Shown here in pieces: positions 1 to 6,311 of a stretch of DNA of 17,134 bases (its first letter is position 1; each line of letters begins with the position of its first letter). Under the pieces are notes generated by a model that worked only from the letters and a program-made list of their open reading frames with translations, searched no databases and was not told the origin of the DNA. The translations under genes were made by a program, and so were the position numbers. Source of the DNA: Pseudomonadota bacterium (GTDB lineage Bacteria > Pseudomonadota > Gammaproteobacteria > Xanthomonadales > Xanthomonadaceae); assembly GCA_023444765.1 (NCBI GenBank), contig JAEXLY010000022.1, forward strand, positions 1 to 17,134, given 5' to 3'.

Positions 1-102
1 GGGTTGCCGCGGCACGGCACCTCCCGCGTGGCCGCTGGCCAGCTGCGGCCGCGGCGCGACGCGGGGCCGCCAGCAAGCGGACGGGGGAATCACGCCCGTC
101 TG

Positions 103-111
103 TGGCAAAAT
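103..111 (+). promoter_or_regulatory. Possible extended -10 ahead of dgkA
   Basis: TGGCAAAAT reads as an extended -10 (TGn followed by CAAAAT at 106-111) in one of the few AT-rich patches of the upstream region. No good -35 is visible. It would give a leader of roughly 115 nt for dgkA containing the palindrome at 185-209. This is a weak call made from sequence only. Confidence 0.22.
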
Positions 112-184
112 TGCGCGATTGCGGCCATGGCCGCGCTGCTGAACGCTGCATGCTGCCGACTCCGTCGCAGTCCTGTTCCGGCCT

Positions 185-209
185 GGCCGGTGGGCCGGCC
201 CACCCGGCC
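185..209. repeat. GC palindrome upstream of dgkA
   Basis: GGTGGGCCGGCCCACC at 189-204 is a perfect 16-bp palindrome. It is flanked by GGCC at 185-188 and GGCC at 206-209, which extend the dyad with one extra base (C205). It ends 26 nt before the dgkA ATG. It could be a protein-binding dyad or an mRNA hairpin with a small GGCC loop that sequesters the leader; chance in very GC-rich DNA is also possible. Confidence 0.5.
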
Positions 210-235
210 GGCGTGGCGGAATCCGTGGTCCCGTG

Positions 236-616
236 ATGGCTGACGAGACCGGACACCTGCCGCGGCGTCCTGCCCGGATCCTGATGGCGACGGTGTGGTC
301 GCTGCAGGGGCTGCGGGCGGCCTGGCTCCACGAGTCCTCGTTCCGGCTCGAGGTGTACCTGCTGGTGCTGCTGGCTCCGCTGGCGCTGTGGCTGGGCGAG
401 AACGGCATCGAGCGCGCGCTGCTGCTGGGCAGCTGCCTGATGGTGCTGGCGGTCGAACTGCTCAATTCCGCCGTCGAGGCGGTGATCGAGCGGTACGGCG
501 CCGAACACCACGAGCTTGCCGGCCGCGCCAAGGACATGGGCTCTGCCGCCGTGTTCATGTGCATGGTGAACGTCGTGCTGGTGTGGGGCCTGGTACTGGG
601 TCCGCGCTGGTTCTAG
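236..616 (+). CDS. dgkA: Diacylglycerol kinase, Gram-negative DgkA type
   Basis: DgkA is a small trimeric inner-membrane enzyme that phosphorylates diacylglycerol with ATP to phosphatidate, recycling the diacylglycerol released by envelope glycan synthesis. The 126-residue product is close to the 122 residues of the E. coli protein. It carries the family signature ELLNSAVEAVIER at 74-86 followed by HELAGRAKDMGSAA at 92-105. The residues equivalent to E. coli Glu28, Glu34, Glu69, Asn72, Glu76, Lys94 and Asp95 are Glu33, Glu39, Glu74, Asn77, Glu81, Lys99 and Asp100, a constant offset of 5. Three hydrophobic helices (about 40-55, 61-80 and 103-122) fit the fold. A GTG directly before the ATG (233) is an equal start; no good ribosome site separates them. 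The terC-family gene follows after 24 nt and may be cotranscribed. Confidence 0.95.
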   Translation: MADETGHLPRRPARILMATVWSLQGLRAAWLHESSFRLEVYLLVLLAPLALWLGENGIERALLLGSCLMVLAVELLNSAVEAVIERYGAEHHELAGRAKDMGSAAVFMCMVNVVLVWGLVLGPRWF

Positions 617-625
617 AACCCGAAT

Positions 626-631
626 AGAGGA
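626..631 (+). promoter_or_regulatory. Ribosome binding site that fixes the TerC-family start
   Basis: AGAGGA lies 9 nt before the ATG at 641 but only 3 nt before the in-frame GTG at 635. Normal spacing therefore favours the ATG, and the resulting N-terminus MLEMLSDPQ matches TerC-family relatives. Confidence 0.6.
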
Positions 632-640
632 AGTGTGTCG

Positions 641-1402
641 ATGCTGGAGATGTTGAGCGATCCACAGGTCTGGATCCTGCTGCTGACCTTGAGCACGATC
701 GAGATCGTGCTGGGCATCGACAACCTGGTGTTCATCTCGATCGCCGTCAGCAAGCTGCCGCCGGAGCGGCGCGAGTTCGCACGCAAGTTCGGCATTGCCG
801 TGGCCTGCATCACCCGGATCGGGTTGCTGCTGACGCTCGCGTGGCTCGCGAGCCTGACCACCGACCTGTTCGTCGTGCTCGGCCAGGGCATCTCCGTACG
901 CGACCTGGTGCTGATCCTGGGCGGACTGTTCCTGCTGGTGAAGGGCGCGATGGAGATCCGCGACCTCGTCGTGGGAGAGCCGGAGTCGGAAGACATCAAC
1001 ACCAGGCCCAAGGTGTCTTTCGCCGGCGTCATCGCGCAGATCGCCATCATCGACATCGTGTTCTCGCTCGATTCGGTGATCGCCGCCGTCGGCATGGCCG
1101 GCGACTACATCCCGGTGATGGTGGCGGCGATCCTGGTCGCTGTGGCGGTAATGCTGCTGGCGGCGCGTCCCCTGGGCGAGTTCATCGACAACAACCCCAC
1201 CATCAAGATGCTGGCGCTGGCCTTCATCCTGCTGATCGGCGCCTATCTCATTGCCGAGGGCCTGGACGCGCACATTCCGCGCGGCTACATCTACGGCGCC
1301 ATGGGCTTCTCGGCGCTGGTGGAACTGCTGAACCTGTGGGTCAAGCGCAACGCGCGCCGGCGTGGCGAGAAGCCAACGACAGGCGTCGACGTGCCGCTCT
1401 GA
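641..1402 (+). CDS. TerC/UPF0053 family integral membrane protein
   Basis: This 253-residue polytopic membrane protein belongs to the TerC family (YgdQ/YoaE branch without CBS domains). Members are linked to metal ion efflux, mainly manganese, and to tellurite resistance; the substrate here is not known. The sequence shows the two family motifs with buried acids: EIVLGIDNLVFIS near residues 21-33 and IIDIVFSLDSVIAAVGM near 138-154. Seven or so hydrophobic segments are visible, with a soluble loop around residues 107-125 (VGEPESEDINTRPK) and a basic tail. The start was taken at the ATG after AGAGGA rather than the GTG six bases upstream. It sits 24 nt behind dgkA on the same strand, so both may share a transcript. 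The acidic transmembrane motifs are intact, which suggests a working transporter. Confidence 0.88.
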   Translation: MLEMLSDPQVWILLLTLSTIEIVLGIDNLVFISIAVSKLPPERREFARKFGIAVACITRIGLLLTLAWLASLTTDLFVVLGQGISVRDLVLILGGLFLLVKGAMEIRDLVVGEPESEDINTRPKVSFAGVIAQIAIIDIVFSLDSVIAAVGMAGDYIPVMVAAILVAVAVMLLAARPLGEFIDNNPTIKMLALAFILLIGAYLIAEGLDAHIPRGYIYGAMGFSALVELLNLWVKRNARRRGEKPTTGVDVPL

Positions 1403-1420
1403 ACCTCCCCGGATCCCGCG

Positions 1421-1449
1421 GTGCCCGCCGCCATCGCGTCGGGCACAAT
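1421..1449 (+). promoter_or_regulatory. Candidate promoter and dyad ahead of lgt-thyA-folA
   Basis: In the 79-nt gap between the TerC-family gene and lgt, CACAAT at 1444-1449 resembles a -10 and would start transcription about 26 nt before the lgt ATG. It is followed by GGCCGGCA, similar to the block after the -10 elements at 13183-13256. GTGCCCG (1421-1427) and CGGGCAC (1440-1446) form a 7-bp inverted repeat with a 12-nt spacer that overlaps the -10, so it could be an operator or the weak end of the upstream transcript. No clear -35 is seen. Confidence 0.35.
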
Positions 1450-1481
1450 GGCCGGCACCCGCCCGGATTGACGCCTCACCC

Positions 1482-2354
1482 ATGATCCATCTCCACCAGA
1501 TCGACCCGGTCGCCTTCTCGCTCGGACCGCTGCGCGTGCACTGGTACGGACTGATGTACCTGCTGGCCTTCGCCAGCGCCTGGTGGCTGGGCACCCGCCG
1601 CATCCGCGCGCGGCGCCTGCCGGTGGACGCGAATGCCTTCGGCGACCTGCTGTTCTACGGCATGATCGGCGTGGTGCTGGGCGGGCGGCTGGGGTCGATC
1701 CTGTTCTACGACCTGGACGGCTACCTGGCCGATCCGGTGCGCATGCTCAAGCTCTGGGAAGGCGGCATGAGCTTCCACGGCGGGCTGCTGGGCGTGCTGC
1801 TGGCATCGTGGCTGTGGTCGCGCCGGCACGGCCTGCACTTCTTCGACACCATGGATTTCGTCGCCCCGCTGGTGCCTGCCGGCCTCGGGTTCGGGCGCCT
1901 GGGCAACTACATCGGCGCCGAGCTGTGGGGCAAGTACACGCAGGCGGGGTGGGGCGTGGTGTTCCCGACCGACCCTGCACTGGCCGGTCGCAGCATGGAA
2001 CAGCTGCAGGCGCAGTTCGCCAGCGGGGCGCTCGACGCCTTCGCACGCCACCCCTCCCAGCTCTACCAGGCGTTCCTGGAAGGGCTGGTGATGTTCATGG
2101 TGCTGTGGTGGTACTCGTCCAGGCCGCGCCCGCGCTTCGCGGTCGGTGGTCTGTTCGCGCTGCTGTACGGCGTGTTCCGCTTCCTGGTCGAGTTCGTGCG
2201 GGTTCCCGACGCCGACATCGGCTACATCGCCTTCGGCTGGCTGACGATGGGGCAACTGCTGTCGCTGCCGCTGGTCGCGCTGGGGCTGTTCCTGCTGTGG
2301 AAGTCGCGAAGTTCGCCGACGCTGCGGCCGGATGTGGACGGGAAACCGGCATGA
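1482..2354 (+). CDS. lgt: Prolipoprotein diacylglyceryl transferase
   Basis: Lgt transfers diacylglycerol from phosphatidylglycerol to the lipobox cysteine of prolipoproteins at the inner membrane, the first step of lipoprotein maturation. The 290-residue product has several membrane helices and the expected motifs: MSFHGG around His99, the Lgt signature GLGFGRLGNYIGAELWGK at 134-151, HPSQLYQAFLEG at 190-201, and FRFLVEFVR at 232-240. Tyr22, His99, Arg139, Gly150, Arg233 and Glu237 correspond to E. coli Tyr26, His103, Arg143, Gly154, Arg239 and Glu243. The open frame runs upstream, but the ATG at 1482 gives the normal N-terminus. Its stop overlaps the thyA start as ATGA, so lgt and thyA are probably translationally coupled; lgt-thyA order is common in gammaproteobacteria. 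Confidence 0.96.
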   Translation: MIHLHQIDPVAFSLGPLRVHWYGLMYLLAFASAWWLGTRRIRARRLPVDANAFGDLLFYGMIGVVLGGRLGSILFYDLDGYLADPVRMLKLWEGGMSFHGGLLGVLLASWLWSRRHGLHFFDTMDFVAPLVPAGLGFGRLGNYIGAELWGKYTQAGWGVVFPTDPALAGRSMEQLQAQFASGALDAFARHPSQLYQAFLEGLVMFMVLWWYSSRPRPRFAVGGLFALLYGVFRFLVEFVRVPDADIGYIAFGWLTMGQLLSLPLVALGLFLLWKSRSSPTLRPDVDGKPA

Positions 2355-3145
2355 GGCAGTATCTCGATCTGCTGCGGCACGTGCTCGAGCATGGCGCGGA
2401 GAAATCCGATCGCACCGGCACCGGCACCCGCAGCGTGTTCGGCTGGCAGATGCGCTTCGACCTGGCCGAAGGCTTCCCGCTGGTCACCACCAAGAAGCTG
2501 CACCTGCGCTCGATCATCCACGAGCTGCTGTGGTTCCTGAAGGGCGACACCAACATCGCCTACCTCAAGGCCAACGGCGTCGGTATCTGGGACGAATGGG
2601 CCGACGCGGCGGGCGAGCTCGGGCCGGTCTACGGACGGCAGTGGCGTGCCTGGCCGGACGGCAAGGGCGGCCACATAGACCAGATGCAGTGGCTGGTCGA
2701 TGAGATCCGCCGCAATCCCGATTCGCGGCGGCTGGTGGTGAGCGCCTGGAACGTGGCCGAGCTGCCCCGGATGGCGCTGATGCCCTGCCACTCGCTGTTC
2801 CAGTTCTACGTGGTGGACGGCAGGCTGAGCTGCCAGCTCTACCAGCGCAGTGGCGACATCTTCCTCGGCGTGCCGTTCAACATCGCCAGCTACGCGCTGC
2901 TCACCCACATGGTGGCGCAGGCGACGGGCCTGGGCGTGGGCGATTTCGTGCACACGCTGGGCGACGCGCACCTGTACTCGAACCACTTCGCGCAGGCGCG
3001 CGAACAACTGGCCCGCGCGCCGCGACCGCTGCCCCGGCTGCGGCTCAATCCCGAGGTCACCGACCTGTTCGCGTTCGGCTACGACGACATCGCCATCGAG
3101 GCCTACGATCCCCATCCCGCGATCAAGGCGCCGGTGGCGGTGTGA
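2351..3145 (+). CDS. thyA: Thymidylate synthase
   Basis: ThyA methylates dUMP to dTMP using 5,10-methylenetetrahydrofolate and releases dihydrofolate. At 264 residues it has exactly the E. coli length, and its numbering matches: the catalytic cysteine is Cys146 in the PCHSLFQFYV motif, Arg126-Arg127 bind phosphate from the partner subunit, Asp169 and Asn177 lie in SGDIFLGVPFNIASY, and His207 is in GDAHLYSNH. The C-terminus YDPHPAIKAPVAV is the conserved tail that closes over the active site. The ATG overlaps the lgt stop (ATGA at 2351-2354), and the stop overlaps a GTG start of folA (GTGA at 3142-3145). Direct coupling to DHFR makes sense because ThyA is the main producer of DHFR's substrate. 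Confidence 0.98.
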   Translation: MRQYLDLLRHVLEHGAEKSDRTGTGTRSVFGWQMRFDLAEGFPLVTTKKLHLRSIIHELLWFLKGDTNIAYLKANGVGIWDEWADAAGELGPVYGRQWRAWPDGKGGHIDQMQWLVDEIRRNPDSRRLVVSAWNVAELPRMALMPCHSLFQFYVVDGRLSCQLYQRSGDIFLGVPFNIASYALLTHMVAQATGLGVGDFVHTLGDAHLYSNHFAQAREQLARAPRPLPRLRLNPEVTDLFAFGYDDIAIEAYDPHPAIKAPVAV

Positions 3146-3720
3146 TCGGCGATACGCCAGCGCGCATGCCCGTCCCGGCGCGCAGGGACGACGGGGACGC
3201 GGGGCGGCCGCTCCGCATTTCGCTGGTCGCCGCGGTCGATCGCCGGGGCGCGATCGGCAAGGACAACGCACTGCCCTGGCACCTGCCCGACGACCTCAAG
3301 CGGTTCAAGGCGCTGACGCTCGGCAGGCCCGTGCTGATGGGGCGCAGAACGGCCGAATCGCTCGGTCGCGCGCTGCCCGGGCGGCCCAACCTGGTGCTCA
3401 CGCGCAGCGGCCGCGCGCCCTTCGCCGGCATGCGCGCGGTCGCGACGATGGCCGAGGCGGTCGACCTGGCTGCGGCGGAGGGCGCGGAGGAACTGTGCGT
3501 GATCGGCGGCGCGGAGATCTACGCGCTCGCGCTGCCATTGGCGACCGACCTGCGCATGACCCACGTCGATACCGTGGTGGCGGGCCCCGATGCCGTGTTC
3601 CCCGACTGGAACGCGGCGGAGTGGCTGGCGCTGCGGCGCGAGTTCCATGCCGCCGACGGCAGGCACGCGTTCGCCTTCGAGTTCGTCGACTACGTCCGGC
3701 GCGGAAGCGTGCGCTGCTGA
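3142..3720 (+). CDS. folA: Dihydrofolate reductase with N-terminal extension
   Basis: DHFR reduces dihydrofolate to tetrahydrofolate with NADPH. The catalytic core begins near residue 25 (RISLVAAVDRRGAIGKDN). LPWHLPDDLKRFK contains Trp46 and Asp51 (E. coli Trp22 and Asp27); GRPVLMGRRT and LPGRPN hold the NADPH and folate contacts (Arg81 corresponds to Arg57); CVIGGAEIY supplies the Gly-Gly pair at 122-123. The product is 192 residues against about 160 in E. coli, because of a 24-residue Arg/Asp/Pro-rich leader. I chose the GTG at 3142 because it makes a GTGA overlap with thyA; an ATG at 3166 would shorten the leader to 16 residues. No start lies nearer the core. The gene ends 25 nt from the convergent apaH. 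Confidence 0.95.
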   Translation: MIGDTPARMPVPARRDDGDAGRPLRISLVAAVDRRGAIGKDNALPWHLPDDLKRFKALTLGRPVLMGRRTAESLGRALPGRPNLVLTRSGRAPFAGMRAVATMAEAVDLAAAEGAEELCVIGGAEIYALALPLATDLRMTHVDTVVAGPDAVFPDWNAAEWLALRREFHAADGRHAFAFEFVDYVRRGSVRC

Positions 3721-3748
3721 CCAGCCGGCGAGCGCCGGAACCGGGTCA
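3718..3748. terminator. Shared hairpin between convergent folA and apaH
   Basis: TGACC (3718-3722) pairs with GGTCA (3744-3748), and inside it CCGGCG (3725-3730) pairs with CGCCGG (3733-3738), at least partly given the 2-nt loop. The base of the stem is formed by the TGA stop of folA and the TGA stop of apaH on the opposite strand. It is therefore the same structure in both transcripts. There is no T tract on either side, so intrinsic termination is uncertain; it may instead block 3' degradation. Confidence 0.45.
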
Positions 3749-4573
3749 GGCCGACACTTCGCGTCCGGGAACCTGCACCAGGTTCAGGCCTTCGGCATCG
3801 AGTTGCAGCGCGGTCAGCGTCCCGCCCCAGACCGCCCCGGTATCCAGGGCATGCACGCCGAGTCCGATGAACAGGCCCAGCGAGGACCAGTGGCCACAGA
3901 CGATCTTCAGATCGCGTTCGACCCGGCCGGGGACTTCGTACCAGGGATACAGCCCCGGTTGCTGCGTGCCCGGCGCGCCCTTCTCCTCGAACGCGATCCG
4001 TCCGCGCGGCGAGCAGTAGCGCATGCGCGTGAACACGTTGATGATCGCGCGATCGCGGTCGGACCCGCGCAGCCGCGGCGACCATGCGGGCTGGTCGCCG
4101 TACATGTTGCGCAGCAGCTTGCGGGCCTCGCCACCACGGAGCTTGCGTTCGATCTCGCGCGCGTGCTGCTCGGCGATCGCCGTGGTCCACTTCGGGGCCA
4201 GGCCGGCGTGCACCATGAGCCAGCCCAGCGAGCGATCGACGTGGACCAGCGGCTGCGTGCGCAGCCAGTCGAGCAGCACGTCGCGGTCCTCGGCGAACAG
4301 GACCGACTGCAGGTCGGGCTTGACCTTGCGTTGCTCGGGACGGCTGCGTTCGGCGATCGCAAGCAGCGAGAGGTCGTGGTTGCCGAGCACGGTGACCGCG
4401 TTCTCGCGCAGGGAGTGCACCAGCCGCAGGGTCTGCAGCGACTCCCCACCGCGGTTGACCAGGTCGCCGCAGAACCACAGGCGGTCGCGGGCCGGATCGA
4501 AGCGGATCTTCTCGAGCAGGCGTTGCGTGGGGCCATAGCAGCCCTGCAGGTCTCCGATCGCCCAGACGGCCAT
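3746..4573 (-). CDS. apaH: Bis(5'-nucleosyl)-tetraphosphatase, symmetrical (ApaH)
   Basis: ApaH hydrolyses Ap4A to two ADP and also removes Np4 caps from RNA. The 275-residue product is a calcineurin-type metallophosphatase: GDLQGC at 7-12 (first metal motif), GDLVNRG at 36-42, GNHDLSLL at 64-71, VHAGLAP near 121-127 and GHWSSLG near 226-232. The length fits the E. coli enzyme (about 280). The start at 4573 gives the standard MAVWAIGDLQGC N-terminus; the open frame continues upstream out of phase with apaG and should not be used. AAGGG lies a few bases before the ATG, within a run of seven A residues that begins at the apaG stop. It is the last gene of the lptD operon and meets folA tail to tail. 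Confidence 0.96.
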   Translation of the reverse strand: MAVWAIGDLQGCYGPTQRLLEKIRFDPARDRLWFCGDLVNRGGESLQTLRLVHSLRENAVTVLGNHDLSLLAIAERSRPEQRKVKPDLQSVLFAEDRDVLLDWLRTQPLVHVDRSLGWLMVHAGLAPKWTTAIAEQHAREIERKLRGGEARKLLRNMYGDQPAWSPRLRGSDRDRAIINVFTRMRYCSPRGRIAFEEKGAPGTQQPGLYPWYEVPGRVERDLKIVCGHWSSLGLFIGLGVHALDTGAVWGGTLTALQLDAEGLNLVQVPGREVSA

Positions 4574-4586
4574 GGCTGCCCTTTTT

Positions 4587-4970
4587 TTAGTGCAGCGTGC
4601 GTGGCACGGCCAAGGTGAAGGGCGGTATCGGCGCGTCGAAGCGGGTGCCGTCGTCGCCGACCATGTCGTAGCTGCCCTCCATGGTGCCCACCGCGGTGGG
4701 CAGGGTGGCGCCGGAGGTGTAGACGAACTGCTCGCCAGGTTCCAGCCGCGGCTGCTCGCCGACCACGCCGTCGCCGCGGACTTCCTCGGTGCGGCCGTTC
4801 GCGTCGGTGATGATCCAGTGCCGGGCCACGAGCTGCGCCGGCAGGCGGCCGAGGTTGCGGATCCGGATGGTGTAGGCGAAGACGTAGCGGTCGTCCTCGG
4901 GCTCCGATTCCTCGTCGAGGAACTGGGTGGCGATCTGGATCTCGAGGCTGTAGTCGGCATTGCGGCTCAT
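4587..4970 (-). CDS. apaG: Co2+/Mg2+ efflux-associated protein ApaG
   Basis: ApaG is a small beta-sandwich (fibronectin-III-like) protein. Its biochemical role is unsettled, but it is named for its place beside apaH and for cobalt-related phenotypes in Salmonella corA/corD work. The 127-residue product fits the family (125 in E. coli) and shows YVFAYTIRIRNLG, ARHWIITDANGRTEEVRGDGVVGEQP with the glycine-rich loop, PGEQFVYTSGA and GTMEGSYDM. I chose the ATG at 4970 because it aligns with family N-termini. A GTG at 5042 makes a GTGA overlap with the rsmA stop and would add 24 residues. The stop codon begins an A7 run, and apaH follows 13 nt later. Confidence 0.93.
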   Translation of the reverse strand: MSRNADYSLEIQIATQFLDEESEPEDDRYVFAYTIRIRNLGRLPAQLVARHWIITDANGRTEEVRGDGVVGEQPRLEPGEQFVYTSGATLPTAVGTMEGSYDMVGDDGTRFDAPIPPFTLAVPRTLH

Positions 4971-5038
4971 GCACGCAGTGTATGCGCTGGCCGTGAACGG
5001 TTCGACTACGCCGCCCCGGTGCGTGGCCGCCACCGCGC

Positions 5039-5821
5039 TCACGGGCGCTGGTTGGCCAGGCGCACGAAATCGGCCACGGCGAGCTGTTCCGCGCGCGCCT
5101 GGGGGTCCACGCCGGCGGCGCGGATCAGGGCTTCGTCACACAGTTTCGACAGCGCGTTGCGGAGGGTCTTGCGACGTTGCCCGAAGGCGTCGCGGACGAT
5201 CGCGGCGAACCGCGCAGGGTCCTCGATTCCGACCGCTCCGGGAGCGCGCGGGACCAGCCGCACCACCGCCGAGTCCACCTTGGGCGGCGGACGGAAGGCC
5301 CCGGGACCGACCGTGAACAGCGCGGTGACCCTGCACCAGGCCTGCAGCATCACGCTCAGCCGCCCGTACACCTTGCTGCCAGGGACGGCAGCCATGCGGT
5401 CGACCACTTCCTTCTGCAGCATGAAATGCATGTCGCGGATGGCCGCGGCATGCTCGAGCGCGTGGAACAGGATCGGCGAGGACAGGTTGTAGGGCAGGTT
5501 GCCGACCAGGCGGATCGGCTGCCCCGCCGCCAGCGCGGTGAAGTCCACGTCCAGTACGTTGGCGTGCACCAGGGCCAGTTCCCCGTGTGCGCGGGCAGCC
5601 TCGGCCAGCGGGGTGAGCAGGTCGCGGTCGAACTCGATCGCGGTCAGGCTGCCGTGGCGCTGCAGCAACGGGAAGGTCAAGGCGCCCTGGCCGGGGCCGA
5701 TCTCGACGATGCGGTCGCCGGGCCGGGGGTCGAGTGCGAGGATGATCCTGTCGACCACCCCGCGTTCGTGCAGGAAGTGCTGGCCGAGCGACTTCTTCGC
5801 CGGTGCGCTGAAGCCGCTCAC
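5039..5821 (-). CDS. rsmA: 16S rRNA (adenine1518-N6/adenine1519-N6)-dimethyltransferase
   Basis: RsmA (KsgA) dimethylates two adjacent adenines in helix 45 near the 3' end of 16S rRNA, a late quality-control step of small-subunit assembly; loss gives kasugamycin resistance. The 260-residue protein shows KKSLGQHFL at 9-17, the S-adenosylmethionine motif EIGPGQGALT at 40-49, the acidic EFDRDL near 63-68, and the catalytic NLPYN at 108-112, followed by FxxQ-like FMLQKEV and the C-terminal RRKTLRNAL RNA-binding region. The start is a GTG overlapping the csaA stop (GTGA at 5821-5818), placing it about eight residues before the conserved KSLGQ. Order pdxA-(csaA)-rsmA-apaG-apaH matches the E. coli operon apart from csaA. 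Confidence 0.96.
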   Translation of the reverse strand: MSGFSAPAKKSLGQHFLHERGVVDRIILALDPRPGDRIVEIGPGQGALTFPLLQRHGSLTAIEFDRDLLTPLAEAARAHGELALVHANVLDVDFTALAAGQPIRLVGNLPYNLSSPILFHALEHAAAIRDMHFMLQKEVVDRMAAVPGSKVYGRLSVMLQAWCRVTALFTVGPGAFRPPPKVDSAVVRLVPRAPGAVGIEDPARFAAIVRDAFGQRRKTLRNALSKLCDEALIRAAGVDPQARAEQLAVADFVRLANQRP

Positions 5822-6156
5822 AGCAGCCGGGTCCCGGGTGGCACGTCGCGGTCCGGAACGCACAGCGCCACGGGTCCGTCGGCATCGTGGAAGCCGGTCA
5901 CCAGGACCTCCGACATCAATGGGCCGATCTGCCGGGGCGGGAAGTTGACGACAGCCACCACAAGCCTCCCCACCAGGTCCTCCGGGCGGTACAGGTCGGT
6001 GATCCGGGCACTGGACTTGCGCATGCCGATGTCCGGTCCGAAATCCACCTCGAGGACGTAGGCGGGCTTCCGCGCTTCGGCGAACACCCGGGCGGACCGG
6101 ACGCGGCCGACCCGGATCTCGACCTTGAGGAAGTCGTTCCAGTCGATGGCCTGCAT
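5818..6156 (-). CDS. csaA: CsaA-like tRNA-binding domain protein
   Basis: CsaA is a small dimeric OB-fold protein with a tRNA-binding domain; in Bacillus it has been described as a secretion-related chaperone, while the related E. coli YgjH binds tRNA. The 112-residue reading shows VEIRVGRV at 12-19, FAEARKPAYVLEVDFGPDIG at 25-44, SSARITDLY at 48-56 and the CsaA hallmark VAVVNFPPRQIGPLMSEVLV at 67-86. These hallmarks favour CsaA over YgjH. The start at 6156 gives the family length of about 110; an ATG at 6201 would add 15 low-complexity residues. Neither has a clear ribosome site. It is coupled to rsmA by a GTGA overlap and lies 155 nt behind pdxA (110 nt with the longer start). Confidence 0.88.
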   Translation of the reverse strand: MQAIDWNDFLKVEIRVGRVRSARVFAEARKPAYVLEVDFGPDIGMRKSSARITDLYRPEDLVGRLVVAVVNFPPRQIGPLMSEVLVTGFHDADGPVALCVPDRDVPPGTRLL

Positions 6157-6267
6157 GGTTGCGGCAGGGTGGGCGGAACCGGTGGCTGTGGGTTCGGGCA
6201 TGAGGGTCGGCCTGCGGCAGGAGGTAGCGCCGCGCTGGGAAGCATCGGTGCAAGGTTGGATGATCGG

Positions 6268-6290
6268 GTCCCGTCCGGCCTGGACGGGAC
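6268..6290 (-). promoter_or_regulatory. Perfect stem-loop between pdxA and csaA
   Basis: GTCCCGTCC (6268-6276) and GGACGGGAC (6282-6290) form a perfect 9-bp stem with a 5-nt loop, beginning 21 nt after the pdxA stop in the direction of transcription. No U tract follows on the minus strand. It may act as a partial terminator, an RNA-processing site or a stability element that separates pdxA from csaA-rsmA expression. Confidence 0.5.
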
Positions 6291-6311
6291 ACGGGTGGCG
6301 CGCGGACGGGT

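Larger units (their letters stand above)
1..235. other. Left-edge intergenic region, no convincing gene
   Basis: I find no supported gene here. The only open frame (4-243, TTG start, 79 codons) is rich in Arg, Pro and Ala, has no recognisable motif, and runs into the dgkA start, so it looks like a high-GC chance frame. The stretch holds a hairpin with arms at 78-85 and 95-102 (8 pairs including one G-U, 9-nt loop, no T tract), an AT-rich patch at 106-113 that may hold a promoter, and a long GC palindrome at 185-209. Confidence 0.55.

Noticed and set aside
4..243. 79-codon TTG-start frame before dgkA
   Set aside because: Low-complexity Arg/Pro/Ala composition, no motif, weak start and overlap with the dgkA start; typical of chance frames in GC-rich DNA.
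1583..2350. Upstream extension of the thyA frame through lgt
   Set aside because: Out of frame with lgt and without family similarity; ThyA at 2351 has exactly the expected length and N-terminus.
4574..4960. N-terminal extension of the apaH frame across apaG
   Set aside because: Ser/Thr/Arg/Pro-rich shadow of apaG; the true N-terminus MAVWAIGDLQGC starts at 4573.
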